A stretch of DNA of 64,000 bases from Branchiostoma belcheri (taxonomy: Eukaryota; Chordata; Leptocardii; Amphioxiformes; Branchiostomatidae), in contig NW_017804242.1 in assembly GCF_001625305.1 (NCBI RefSeq), forward strand, positions 4,408,858 through 4,472,857, in the 5' to 3' direction. The notes beneath the pieces were generated by a model that was not told where the DNA came from, searched no databases, and worked only from the letters and a program-made list of their open reading frames with translations. Positions 38,174-48,739 of this stretch are shown here, piece by piece. Every line of letters begins with the position of its first letter. Positions within the stretch are counted from its first letter, which is position 1. Both the position numbers and the translations under genes were made by a program.

Positions 38174-38450
38174 TCATGGAGGGACGATGTCTACGACTTC
38201 TCCTTGTTGTATCTGTATTTCCAGATACTCAAATGAATTAATGGGCACCTCGTATATGGTGTGATAACGGCTATCAAAATCCGTCTTCAGGCCTGTGCTG
38301 AGCAGAGCGGTCTGGTAGTCAATGTAGTTCATGTCAAGGATTGAGCGTGCTCTCCTCTGAACTCTTTCCAATCTCGCGGTTGTGTTGCAGTAAGTCCAGG
38401 GTGCGACATTGGTGCACTGGACGCATTCCAGTACTGATCTAACGTAGGTT
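38174..38450 (-). pseudogene. LINE reverse-transcriptase C-terminal remnant
   Basis: On the minus strand the reading TYVRSVLE, then (in a second frame) HPGLTATQ, then (back in the first frame) RLERVQRRARSIL and ALLSTGLKT appears in order. This is the typical end of a CR1-type non-LTR reverse transcriptase polyprotein. Frameshifts break it near 38400 and the region after 38290 is atypical. It is a dead fragment. Confidence 0.75.
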
Positions 38451-38539
38451 CTGTATATTTGAAATTGTTGCGAACGTTATACGTTATATACTTACCGGAG
38501 GTTCCTTTATCTGACAAGGAACAAAAAGGGACCAAGTTT

Positions 38540-41500
38540 TCCTGACAGTTCAGAGTTTTAAATGACAGTTCAAAGGGAGACAGTTAGTGTTTCATGCTGG
38601 AAGATGACTACCGACAACAGCATGACATATCTCTATGCACAAGTCTGTACGAGTGCAGATATCTCTAGTGGAATGTCTCGGTATCAGTCTTTGTTCCTCA
38701 TTTTATATTCTACTGTTTAGAACAGGATTTAAAATGGATTTAAGCCTAAAAATGCATAAATGCTGCCTGAAGACGTACGTGTAATGAACTGAATGGGTAA
38801 AATGAATAGTTATATCCATATGTTTAGATATTGTAATGATATAAGAAAAATTAACAACGTGTCCAAAACACATTTCTCTCTCACTATTCCTGACTACAGA
38901 ATAACCCTACTATCAAAATCAACTTAAAACTCACATATTATTGAAAAAATTGGTTAATTCGTCCAACACTGTCTCAAAAGAAATCGACCCAAACAAACCA
39001 ACTCAATATAGTATTTCAAAATGTAGTACTATAGGAACAAATAGTATGCTGTGGGAACTATAGCTAGTTTTCAATATCATTGTATTTATGTAATCATCTG
39101 TTTCGTGTACTCACAACATGCGTTGTGGCGTGTATTTTTTATAAACTTTTTTAAACCTATAAAACGAAACCAATCAATCATGATTGAGTGGCCTTGCGGC
39201 GTTCCAATTTAATATTCCTGAAACTGTTTAAGTAAAAGCATGTAATATTTCTTCCGTGTAAAATGTCGGGGCGTCTCCAAATTACCCTGGCTCCCCCGGG
39301 GCCAAATTGGACCTTTGTTATCCTCGTAAATCTTTCCTATAACAGTGATATAGCTTGGTGAACAGACCGAGCGGCTTCCCGTTCCATACGGCGCTAAGAA
39401 ATACCCGCTTGCCAACCCTCCAGCCCAGCGCAAGCCTGGGGTCTCACGCTAGGGGGTTAGAATTATTAGGTCGCGGGACGGAAGTAATTGGAAAAGCTGG
39501 TTGAAAAGATCGACTGCCAGAGCAAGAGCCTGTCTGCCAACAAACTTTGACCTACACACTCTAAAGCCGGCCCGTAGAGAATGGTTTACCAGACAGCTAC
39601 AGCTGGATTCTGGTCATCTACTGACGCTGTTGAGACTTTGAAAAACTTCATAGAAGAAAATCCATTAGTGGTGTGTCCGAGGCCTTTTGGGACTTCTTGG
39701 GACTTTTGAAGTTGTAACAACATACAATCACAGCAACATCGTCTAATGTTTACAGCACACAGTTATATTAAATTAATTACATCGCTGTGAGTTTTTGTGC
39801 AACTAGGTACTTCGAACCCTGACTGCATCAACTTTGATTTTGCGTAAAGAACTACGTTTAAAAGTCCAAATTCAATGCAACATAATCCGAAATGGCGATC
39901 AATCAAGGTAACATAGTCACCAGGTTTCTTTATCAGTTTTCCGACCTCCCTTCCTTACCTCCAAGCGATGTTTTAAAGTGACAGGCCTTGCTTTATTGTA
40001 TTACCCCCCACCCCCAGGGCGGCACACATGCATGATAACATGATACAAGCGCTAAATCTTGACACAATCTCTCCCACATTGGTGTTTTCATTTTTCAATG
40101 CCTCATTAAACAACTGTGAAAATGTAAGATTTTCTAGGTCGATAAATTACAGGAAGAACTTTATTGCACGACAATTGTACAGGGTACAAACACACGAGAT
40201 GTAGAGCTGAGGTTTCGTTAAAACGTTGCCTGTAAAATCAGTCAACCTGTACTACAGACACTAAAAAACAGGTTTTATATGTTGTTTCATTTCATTTATC
40301 TATTTATTTTATCAGCAGATCACACTCAAGTCTGTGGCCTGCTTTTCATGTGTCCCTGGGTACATTAAAAGAAAACATATACTCAACATAGTTAATTTTG
40401 TCTTTTCTAACCACAAGAAATTCAGTCCCAAAGCAAGCATAAAAGTGAAGAAAATGCTTTGATGTGTGCTAAAAGACAAAACTCCGTGCGGTGAACATGC
40501 ATGAGTCGATCTACATGGCTATAGAAAGGCCCTTAGCGGTTAAGATAAAGATTTTCTATACAGAAATGAGAGAGTATACTGATAAGCACGGTGTAAGTCA
40601 TGATCATGGTGAAGATCTAGAACATCACCGTTACTGCGGCAAGTGAACTGAATTTAAATGAAGAGTCGTACAATCTCTCAGCTTGCCGTATTCCGTTCTA
40701 GTTTGTTTCAAGAGGTACCACATTCCAGGAAATGCGTCACCTCGTTCAGAAATAGTGATTGGTGTATGAGTTTCTGATTTTGCTTTGAGTTGAATTGAAG
40801 TACAAAAGAAAGCACTGGAAAGTAACGCCCTGTTACCAACCCGAGCTTACAAACACGACGATACCCTGTCTTCATACACCTTAAAACATGCATAAAAGTA
40901 AAGAATTGATTTTGGCGGTCATATATAAAATTAATACATACTCCCATCCTCGGCTCTCGTCAGTTAATTGTTTCCGTATTACACTGTACAACTCCATCCA
41001 GGTTTTCTGACCTGTGTAAAACAAGCTACACTAGATCTTTGACATAAAAAATTCGCACAGGGCTTCTTCCGCTTCCGATTCCCTTCTCTATTATCCTATA
41101 CAATGAAGATTTATCCTAAGCGGCAGCACGAAAAATGAATCACGTACGCTTCTCTAACTAGATTGCTCTATCTTCGTCTGAGTCGGAAATAGACAGTGAC
41201 CACAATAGTCATATGTTGACCCTGCCGTCAAAATTGATAAGCCTCTAGTACTAGCGTTATCTTCCCCTAACACCCCAGGGGAATCGGATAGATTGCTCAG
41301 TGTCCGACTTTCCTTACGTAGCCTGTCAAGAATGTCAATCAAGAGCCGGCAATTTTGTCTTCTTATCTTATCTGTGTTTCTCAGTCCTCGTCAAATGAAA
41401 TATAATCCCTGTGAAATTTTTGTGGCACATCGCCATGGGCACTAACTGTAAACCACTTTGGGGGCTAACTGCTCTCTTAGGCATAGGGAAGAGATGCGGT

Positions 41501-42580
41501 GTTTCCGATTTCAGTCCTGAAAAAAAAGGTCGGTAGGATAGGGATTTCCTTCTTTTTGTTCAAGATTTGTAGATACACAAATGTAAAAATGTAACTGTGT
41601 ACTCATTAGTTGTCAACTCGAACATATTATCACTTCATCAGAACGTTTTTAAAGGTGTTTTTTTTTCTTTTGATATTTGTAATAGTGTTCTTTCATTGTT
41701 ATCATTCAATCACTGGATGGGGAACCAGACTTGCGCTTAATTTAATTTTGTACCTAATTTTGAAGACTATTTCCGTTTTCTTTATTGTATGCATTTATCT
41801 AGTGGTGGTGTCAAAATAAGTTCTTAACTTGAGTGCGCCACCAGTAGGTCCTGTATTCTGGTTGTGTGTATGATTAATAAAAAATGTAACAATGTAAAAC
41901 TGAAATACATCTGGACCAGGGATGTATCCAGGACATATCCTGATGTGGGGAAGGGACAAATATTTCACCCGATTTATTTAAAAAAAATTTCGACTTGCCA
42001 GCGGTGCACCAACCCCCACACCCACCGAACCCCACCCCAAAGGCAAAGGTTGGCATGGCAGGTTTTTGCATGGGTCGGTCAAGAAACAAGAAACACAACA
42101 TTTTTCCAGCTATGTATCATGACAGGTATTCAAACCTATACAATATCCTCTCATGCAATCAGTCAGGAACCCAATCCCTGTGTCAAGGTTCGTTGTTTTG
42201 GTCGTAACACCGAAATTTCATAATACCTGCAAGCTGAAATTACACTGTTTATTCATACCGGTGGTCTGACATCTACCTGTGTAGCGTCACGTAATATATA
42301 TACGCGCCTGACGTTACTTTTACGACGTCGTGAGCTAGGTACGTCAAGACGCTCACGTTAACGACGCAGTTGGATGTGAAGTCGTTTATAACAGTTTCCG
42401 GTTGGCCACAGTCCTTGGGCACTTTAATCATACTAGATTACAACCTGGCGTTGGATCGAAGCTTGCAATTGCCACCCTGAAGTCATCTTGGAAGAGATTT
42501 AGTAGTGATACAGTGATTATCTCCATGGCAATCTAGAGAGTACGGTTCAATTTCTAAGTTTAAATTGTAGGATTTTTTAA
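38540..42580. other. Long gene-poor stretch
   Basis: Short minus-strand frames at 39209-39433 and 41154-41342 look mildly protein-like but lack ATG starts and signals. 'ttcatttatctatttatttta' at about 40289 may be a minus-strand LINE tail. Confidence 0.4.
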
Positions 42581-42587
42581 ATATATA

Positions 42588-43083
42588 TTCCAACATTTCA
42601 TGACTAGACATGGTGACGGCACACTCAAGTTATATCGAGGACATTATACATCAATTTATGCCGCCACAACTATTAAGACAAATTTAAGTACAGTGTGGGG
42701 TCGTGTGGCGTAGCGGCAGAGTGCGCGACTCGGAACTAAGAGTCCCGGGTTCGAGTCCTGACATGCCACCGATCTTGTGCCCTTGGGAAAGGCACTTAAC
42801 ACGGCTTTCCTCACTTAGCTCAGGTGTAAATGAGTATTGTCCTGTCATGTATTTGTCCCCTGTGTTGGTGGCGGCATTAATATAAGTTGAAAAAACTTGA
42901 GTGTGCCGTCACCACGTCTGGTGATTACTTGTTGGAATAAAAAAAAATTTTCACTTGAGTTAAGTGAGGAAAGTCGTCTAAAGTGCCTTTCCCAAGGGTA
43001 CAAGATCGGTGGCATGTCAGGACTCGAACCCGGGATCTCTTGGTTCCGAGTCGAGCACTCCGCCGTTACGCCCCACGACCCCA
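42588..43083 (-). mobile_element. tRNA-derived SINE interrupted by another SINE
   Basis: The minus-strand SINE tail lies at 42588-42692. Its body and tRNA head lie at 42950-43083 (B box complement at about 43022). The piece between is a plus-strand SINE of the same family. Joining the two parts gives the order seen in the intact copy at 8705-8990. Confidence 0.8.
42698..42949 (+). mobile_element. tRNA-derived SINE inserted in the previous one
   Basis: Head GTCGTGTGGCGTAGCGG with A-box-like bases, B box GGTTCGAGTCC at 42749-42759, family body, and tail ending 'gttggaataaaaaaaaa'. The A-rich end and its position inside a related SINE show retrotransposition after the older insertion. Confidence 0.85.
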
Positions 43084-43304
43084 CTTTTGGATTTGTATTG
43101 ACAGGGAGTGCGAAATTGACACCTCAATGGCTACAGGCGGCACGCTGGTTTTGCGGGTCGTTGAAATGGAATCTAAAAGCTCTGGGAAATGGCAGGCCCC
43201 AATGCTGTGCGCTTGGAAAAGGTACATCAAACCTATCCTTCGACTCAGTTAATAAAAATGAGTGCATAACTTTGGTAAAGAACGTCTTCTCTGTTGGGAC
43301 TCCA

Positions 43305-43454
43305 AGCTGAGGTTTGGGTTTTGGGTTATTTTGGCGTGTTTCTAGGCTTTTTTTATCGTGATTTCTTTTTTGCACGGGAATTTTTTTCTCACCCAACTGT
43401 GTGAAAAGAGCCTAAAAACGCGCTAAAAATAACCCAAAACGCAAACCTCAGGCT
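43305..43454. repeat. Imperfect inverted repeat
   Basis: Arms 43305-43348 ('agctgaggtttgggttttgg' start) and 43409-43454 ('..ccaaaacgcaaacctcaggct' end) are imperfect reverse complements around a 60-base loop. Confidence 0.7.
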
Positions 43455-43459
43455 GCTTG

Positions 43460-44030
43460 AAGAGTATGAGGAAAGCACTACGTACACACTTATCGAAAAG
43501 ATCCCGGTGTGAGTGAATCAACCTTACAGTCCGGTCTTACGTAGCCTATACTTTAAGCAGTCTACTACGTGGGCGACTACATGTACGAAACAAAAAACCC
43601 TGGCGAGGAACAGTACTAATTCTGTATACAATATCGAACCGTCACGACATCAACTTCTGTGTTAACACTTCCCCGATATCGATCTCTCATTTGATCCTCA
43701 CGTTACCAAGGACCGAAATTGCATTTCGTCTAATCATGATCATGACCACAAAGTGCCGGAGGTGGCTCGGAATACATTACAGACAATATATTATTCCTCC
43801 AATATTAGGTGACAGCGTTATCTTTTAATGCGCATAATCTTTTTGTAGGTTGCGCGACCATTTTCACCACTTCGCATTGCCGTAATTTTAAGCAGAAGTT
43901 GGTAGCGTCTGATCCAAGGAAATGGGAATGCGGTTTTGATATATTGCCCAGCTAAACGTGGTGGCAGCAAGGCAATGGTGTGTTGTAACTCATCGCAGTT
44001 CGACGTCCAGACTGGATAAAACAATGAACA
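43460..44030. other. Intergenic stretch
   Basis: Nothing recognised. Confidence 0.4.
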
Positions 44031-44032
44031 AA

Positions 44033-44170
44033 AGGTTTCAGACTTCTGAGAAGTGCTTTGGGTATTCGTTGATGTATGGGAACTATTGATAAAAACCCGA
44101 TTGATCATGAACTACACCATAGTATTAATAATTACTCATACAATTGATTGACGTAATGCAAGTTTATAGT
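44033..44170 (+). repeat. Dispersed repeat family D, copy 6 (5' half)
   Basis: Carries 'tttcagacttctgagaagtg', 'gggtattcgttgatgtatggga' and 'cccgattgatcatgaactacacc'. The 3' half is absent. Confidence 0.55.
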
Positions 44171-44179
44171 TCATAGAAA

Positions 44180-46100
44180 TGATCACACAGAGCAAATTTT
44201 TGTATACCACAGTTTCTGTTGTGTACAATGATTTAACAGTACTGGGTTGTTGATAATGATTATCTTTGTTGCTTGCACTGTTGAACTCAATGTGAAAGTA
44301 TCTCTTGACTAATAGGTTTAACGCCTTTCCCGCCTTAACTGTTAATTTTGAGGGAGCTCGAGTCTGCAAAATTTAAATACTAGTACCAATGAGGACTTAC
44401 AAATCGTATCTTTACTCTAACGTTTTTTAAGAACCTTTCGATAAATGACTTTTTTAAGATATTTCAATATTTGTAATAATAGTATGGTGTATTTATGATT
44501 TTAAACAATTGTTAGATTTTATCCCTATGTGTGTAAACAGCTGTATAGCCCATTTGTAATCGTAATAATGTTGTATTCTGTAACCAGACCCAACAATTCA
44601 GCCGGATGCATCTCGGCTGCCAGTGCGTCCTGGGATTTATTTGTTCATCAAAAATAAACCAGTCTATACTTGCATGTCCTCTGTCTTCATACGTTGGCTG
44701 TTCGCTAAGCCTAGATGTCACTGGTGTGCTGAACAGACAACTTTACGTCAGATGATCACATTATCTGTATATTTGTGACGTCGTATCGTTTCTCATGGGG
44801 AAGATCACTCACGGGATTTGTTCTTTTTCTTTGAAAAATCAATCAAAAAGAATTTTGCCATATGCCATTACTGAACAGTAGTTGGATTTTGCTGAGTAAA
44901 AAGTCGTGTACGTCCATTACTGTATCAATTCCCTCTCAGGCAAACGTAATATAACTCAGTTATATCTTATAACTCACTGGTATTACTTTCCACTTTGACG
45001 TCGATGCAACGATTTTGCAAAAGATTTACTTAGTCTAGTACTGTGTAGCAAAAGCTATTGGCTCAGAACCAAAATTGAAAACATTACAAAGGAATCCACG
45101 CGTACACAGATTCGTGTTGCAAATGTGTTTGTATCACCTTTTCAAACTGCAGTTCACAATCTTTCCGCTAGCTAACCGGATCAAGTAAAAATACGTCACA
45201 AAAGTAAGACATCCATGGCGCAGTTTATGTACATTGGTGTTCTGCGCGGATGTTTAAAATAAATCAAATACTTAGTGTTCACCTTCACATGGTCCAACCC
45301 AAAAAAGCAACAAACAGCTGCTCTGCTTATTCTTACTCAACCACATTCATATACATATAGTGACCAGCCACTCAAACTCAGGCTTGCTACATAATGTAAC
45401 CCAACCACACAGGGCGTCTGCCACAATACCCGTTGCCATGGTGACAGTCGTCTGGTTCAGGTCACTGGCCTTATGTGTTTGGAGAGAAAAGGTTACTATA
45501 AAGATATTTTCCACGAACACCATAGATAACATCTAATTATGTACATTTCCATGGTAACCGACATTACGGTTTTATCTCTGTTTGTTTATAGTCCCTTGAA
45601 ATCCGGAAAACCCGATCGTAATTCCGATATGTCCTGCTATATTCTGATATACACTGCTGATTGCTCTCAATGGCAACTGTGCAAATATCACGCTTTTTAC
45701 AGGCACAAAGGATATCAGTTGCTGCGACCTATGGCAGGTCCAGAAAGCAAAAGACCGCCAGATGGCGCTAGAATATTTACTACAAAGCACAAAATAGAAT
45801 TTTATGCACTTATGGTCACAGTTCTATACACAGCAAAAGGTTTCATGAAAATTGGTCTGTCCAGACGACCTTATATATTATGATTGCACATATTCCTCAT
45901 GTTTAAATTACATCCACCTCGCGACTGTATACATACTGCCACCGAACTCTCTTGATTAACATCGCTATATTTTTTTAATAGTCCACTGTGATTTGATGAA
46001 AATGGGGTGGGGTGCACAATTATGACCTCACGTACCCTGTACAAAAGGTGAAGGCCCACGAGACGTAATCAAAGCACGCCAGACCTGCCTTGACATGTCC
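44180..46100. other. Gene-poor stretch
   Basis: The 114-codon plus-strand frame at 45539-45883 has no domain or convincing start context. Two RFX-like sites lie at 45432 and 45545 (listed separately). Confidence 0.4.
45432..45558. promoter_or_regulatory. Pair of RFX X-box-like sites
   Basis: GTTGCCATGGTGAC (45432-45445) and a TTTCCATGGTAAC core (45545-45558) each match one half of the palindromic X-box well and the other half less well. They lie 113 bases apart. RFX factors use such sites in ciliary genes. No adjacent gene is certain. Confidence 0.25.
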
Positions 46101-46107
46101 AGGCGCG

Positions 46108-46445
46108 TTTTGTTTTTTGAATGAATGAATGAATGAATGACTTTATTTCGGGAAAAAACCCATAGTACAGACAGGACCACATAGACACTAAACACACAAC
46201 AATCTATATACATTTTTAAAATATGTGTTCCTGAATTGGCAGTCTGATCTCAAAAGACAGCATATAATGCTATTATTGGTGGCGTATATTCTATTAATGA
46301 AAGCATAACACAATTTCCTGCGTCTAGCATCGAATGTATCGGTCGACAGGTGTACAAACATTGAACTGGCACTACAACCTCTTGGCAACTTAAGGAGAAT
46401 ACGAAAACAATTATTGTATGCAACACGACACTTAGCTAGTACACT
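46108..46445 (-). mobile_element. CR1/L2-like LINE 3' end
   Basis: The minus strand encodes A-Y-N-N-C-F-R-I-L, then L-P-R-G-C-S-A-S-S-M-F-V, then a terminal region ending at TAG (46188). This is the characteristic C-terminal zone of L2/CR1 reverse-transcriptase proteins. It is followed by a short 3' UTR with AATAAA and a (CATT)n tail (46117-46140). The visible frame is uninterrupted, so the insertion is fairly young, but the 5' part is missing. Confidence 0.85.
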
Positions 46446-46473
46446 TGAATATTATCCATTTGTTTAACAAGAG

Positions 46474-46971
46474 CCGGCGTTTCGATGATCGGCCGTCTGT
46501 CATTTTCATCAGGGATATGGCTTGTTTACTGTGCACTAAAGCTAGGTGTTACTGGTTCACTGTACACTGAAGCTAGATGTTACTGGTTCAGTGTGCACTA
46601 GAGCTAACTACACGTGTGACTGGTTCACTGATACTGGATCTAGGCGTTACTGGTTCACTGTGTACTGAAGCTAGGTGTTACTGGTTCACTGTGCACTAGA
46701 GCTAGGTGTTACTGATTCACTGTGTACTGAAGCTAGGTGTTATTGGTTCACTGTGCACTGAAGCTAGGCGTTACTGGTTCACTGTGTAGTGACGATAGGT
46801 GTTACTGGTTCACTGTGCTCTGAAGCTAGGTGTTACTGGTTCATTGCACAGTGAACCAGTAACACCTAGCTTCAGTGCACAGTGAACCAGTAACATCTAG
46901 CTTCAGTGCACAGTGAACCAGTCATATTATCCCTGATGATGAAGATGACAGACGGTCGTCGAAACGTCGCC
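46474..46971. repeat. Foldback element with 31 bp minisatellite
   Basis: Outer arms at about 46474-46515 and 46930-46971 are near-perfect reverse complements (one reads 'gacagacggtcgtcgaaacgtc'). Between them ten units of about 31 bases ('actgtgcactgaagctaggtgttactggttc' type) run forward from 46528 to 46842. About two and a half units then run in reverse (46844-46925). The right arm is followed by an A-rich tail ('gaataaaaaaaac'), like the end of a LINE. Confidence 0.9.
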
Positions 46972-47149
46972 TTGTGATGAAAAATTATTCTAAATGAATA
47001 AAAAAAACTTTACTACTAGTATTCACTCACCAACCTGATGACATTATTTACGGGTGTTTCCTTTATGTCTCGGAGCCTTTGACATATTACCCACAATACA
47101 ACAAACTGCGCACGCACAGTCTCAATCGTGAACCTCCTTACTGTTTCCT

Positions 47150-47461
47150 TCAAACTGTCGTCCCGAAGAGTGTCCCGATGCATTTCGGGAGTAGCTTGAA
47201 GACTACCGACACCCCGAGAACAAAGAGTGTCACCGCTAACATCAGGTAGATGTGCGCGTTCGGCGACAGCGCGCTGTCGGAGTCTACTGGCCCTGAAATC
47301 CCTCCTCTCCCGTTCGTCAGCAGAGGGTGCACGGAGGTCCTCCTCGTCTGGAACACTTCCGGCGGCACTGTCTGTACGGAGGGGAGCGACATTTTCCTGG
47401 GGCGGACCTCGGGGGACAGCGAGCCTCCGTCCGAGCCGCCGGAGGACCTCCTTCGCTGATT
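47150..47461 (-). CDS. Terminal exon of a membrane protein with a C-terminal helix
   Basis: This minus-strand frame ends in TGA at 47150. Its third codon positions are rich in G and C, as expected for coding sequence. The other long frame across the same bases (221 codons, 47016-47681) lacks this. The protein piece has an Arg/Ser-rich start, a Pro/Ser linker and a hydrophobic helix of about 20 residues near the end, followed by a short tail ending T-T-V. A frame stop lies a little upstream, so an acceptor must enter between about 47461 and 47500; AAATCAG at 47462 and ATATCAG at 47492 both fit. The product would be tail-anchored or have its C-terminus exposed. The T-T-V end could be a PDZ ligand. 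The family is not recognised. Confidence 0.55.
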   Translation of the reverse strand, partial: NQRRRSSGGSDGGSLSPEVRPRKMSLPSVQTVPPEVFQTRRTSVHPLLTNGRGGISGPVDSDSALSPNAHIYLMLAVTLFVLGVSVVFKLLPKCIGTLFGTTV

Positions 47462-47699
47462 TGAAGTGGGGATGCGCAGCAACACACGCATGCTGATATG
47501 TTGAACTCTTCACCGCGTACAAACTAGGATATCCGCGTTGTCCTTGTACCGTAAATACACCTCTCGGCGCTAAAGGTTTTCTAGATGAACTGTAAAAGAT
47601 TAAAGAGATAAAGAGTGTTACCAATATTAAAATTAAACTAAACATTAATATGAACCAGTCTATTTTGTGTTTTCCTGACATTCATTCCCATCCTACAAC

Positions 47700-48385
47700 G
47701 AAAGTACACCCCCCTCCATAAATAAATAATTTTCCCACTGTTTAAACAAGTCGTGTAAAGCAAGAACAGGAAAATACATTGCAAGCATACATGTGTCAGA
47801 ACAACACAAAGAACATGTTTACACTTACAAGACTCCGAGATTTGAGCAGGTTGTATTTTCGCAGATAATGCCCAGTCGTGTCAACAAAGTACAGGCGATA
47901 GTAAAATGCTATGGTGTCAAATGAAAAGGTTGTGTTGACCGAGGTAATATCCTAACTTGTGTACATATTTGTATTAGTCATATCCCATTTCGCCTGGAGA
48001 TTGCCTACAGGAGAGCTGTATCATAGCAAAGCCTGAAAATTGTACACACTGTTATTCATACACGGTTTACATGACGCAAATTGCTCGTAAATTATTGAAA
48101 GGTTTAAAAATATGAATAAGAAGGGTAAACACATGTCTAATTCTGATCACACATACGCAACAATAGGTGACTGACCTAATATCTCTGTCTCTAATGACTG
48201 GTTATTTTACATAAAATGCTGAATGAATTCGAATTCCGAGATTTTACCATGTCTCAAAGCTTGCGATAAGGTCCCATTTTTTAGCCGACTGAAAAACAGC
48301 ATGCCAATTTCTATCTATTTAGCCAGCAGATAGACTCCGGGCTAACCTTTGCCGTCTTGTCCCTCTGTACTAACCAAAGCTGAAT
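47700..48385. other. Intergenic or intronic stretch
   Basis: AT-rich. It would contain upstream parts of the minus-strand gene above, but no exon can be supported. Confidence 0.4.
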
Positions 48386-48390
48386 ATGAC

Positions 48391-48730
48391 CTCCCGAACA
48401 CTAGCCGACCATGATCGGGAGTAGGTTGTTGGGGAAGGGTCGGATGGTGTTAAACCAGGTCGGCTACTGTTCGGCTACGCCAGCCGTTCAAAATATCAAA
48501 AGCATTCGGGGGTGGACGGGAGGTTGGGCTAGTGCTTTGCAGGTGTTCGTAAGCAGGTCGGGGCGCGGTTGGCGGTGGGTGAAATTTGACTCAAATCTAA
48601 CTCAGATCTCATTCAATTCGTATTAAAAGATACCTATACCCTGCCTATACCTGTGGCCTGAATAAGTAGACTGCTCCCGAACTTCAGCTAACCTTAGTCG
48701 GCTGGTGTTCGGGGGAAGGTTCTGAATGTG
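48391..48730. mobile_element. MITE-like element, copy 2
   Basis: Begins CTCCCGAACACTAGCCGAC and ends with its near reverse complement GTCGGCTGGTGTTCGGGG (48698-48715). It is shorter than copy 1 at 7.9 kb because it lacks the nested GC-rich hairpin. No coding capacity. Confidence 0.8.
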
Positions 48731-48739
48731 TGACAGGGA

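Noticed and set aside
39209-39433. 74-codon minus-strand frame with protein-like composition
   Set aside because: No ATG start, no clear acceptor and no family. Kept only as a weak possibility for an exon.
42740-42775. Possible functional tRNA gene
   Set aside because: A and B boxes are present but the acceptor and anticodon stems do not pair, and the sequence continues into a SINE body shared with other copies.
46930-46971. Hammerhead ribozyme-like core (CTGATGA ... GAAAC around a 6 bp stem)
   Set aside because: The stem II candidate is separated from CTGATGA by four unpaired bases, and stems I and III cannot be drawn. The string more likely belongs to a LINE 3' end.
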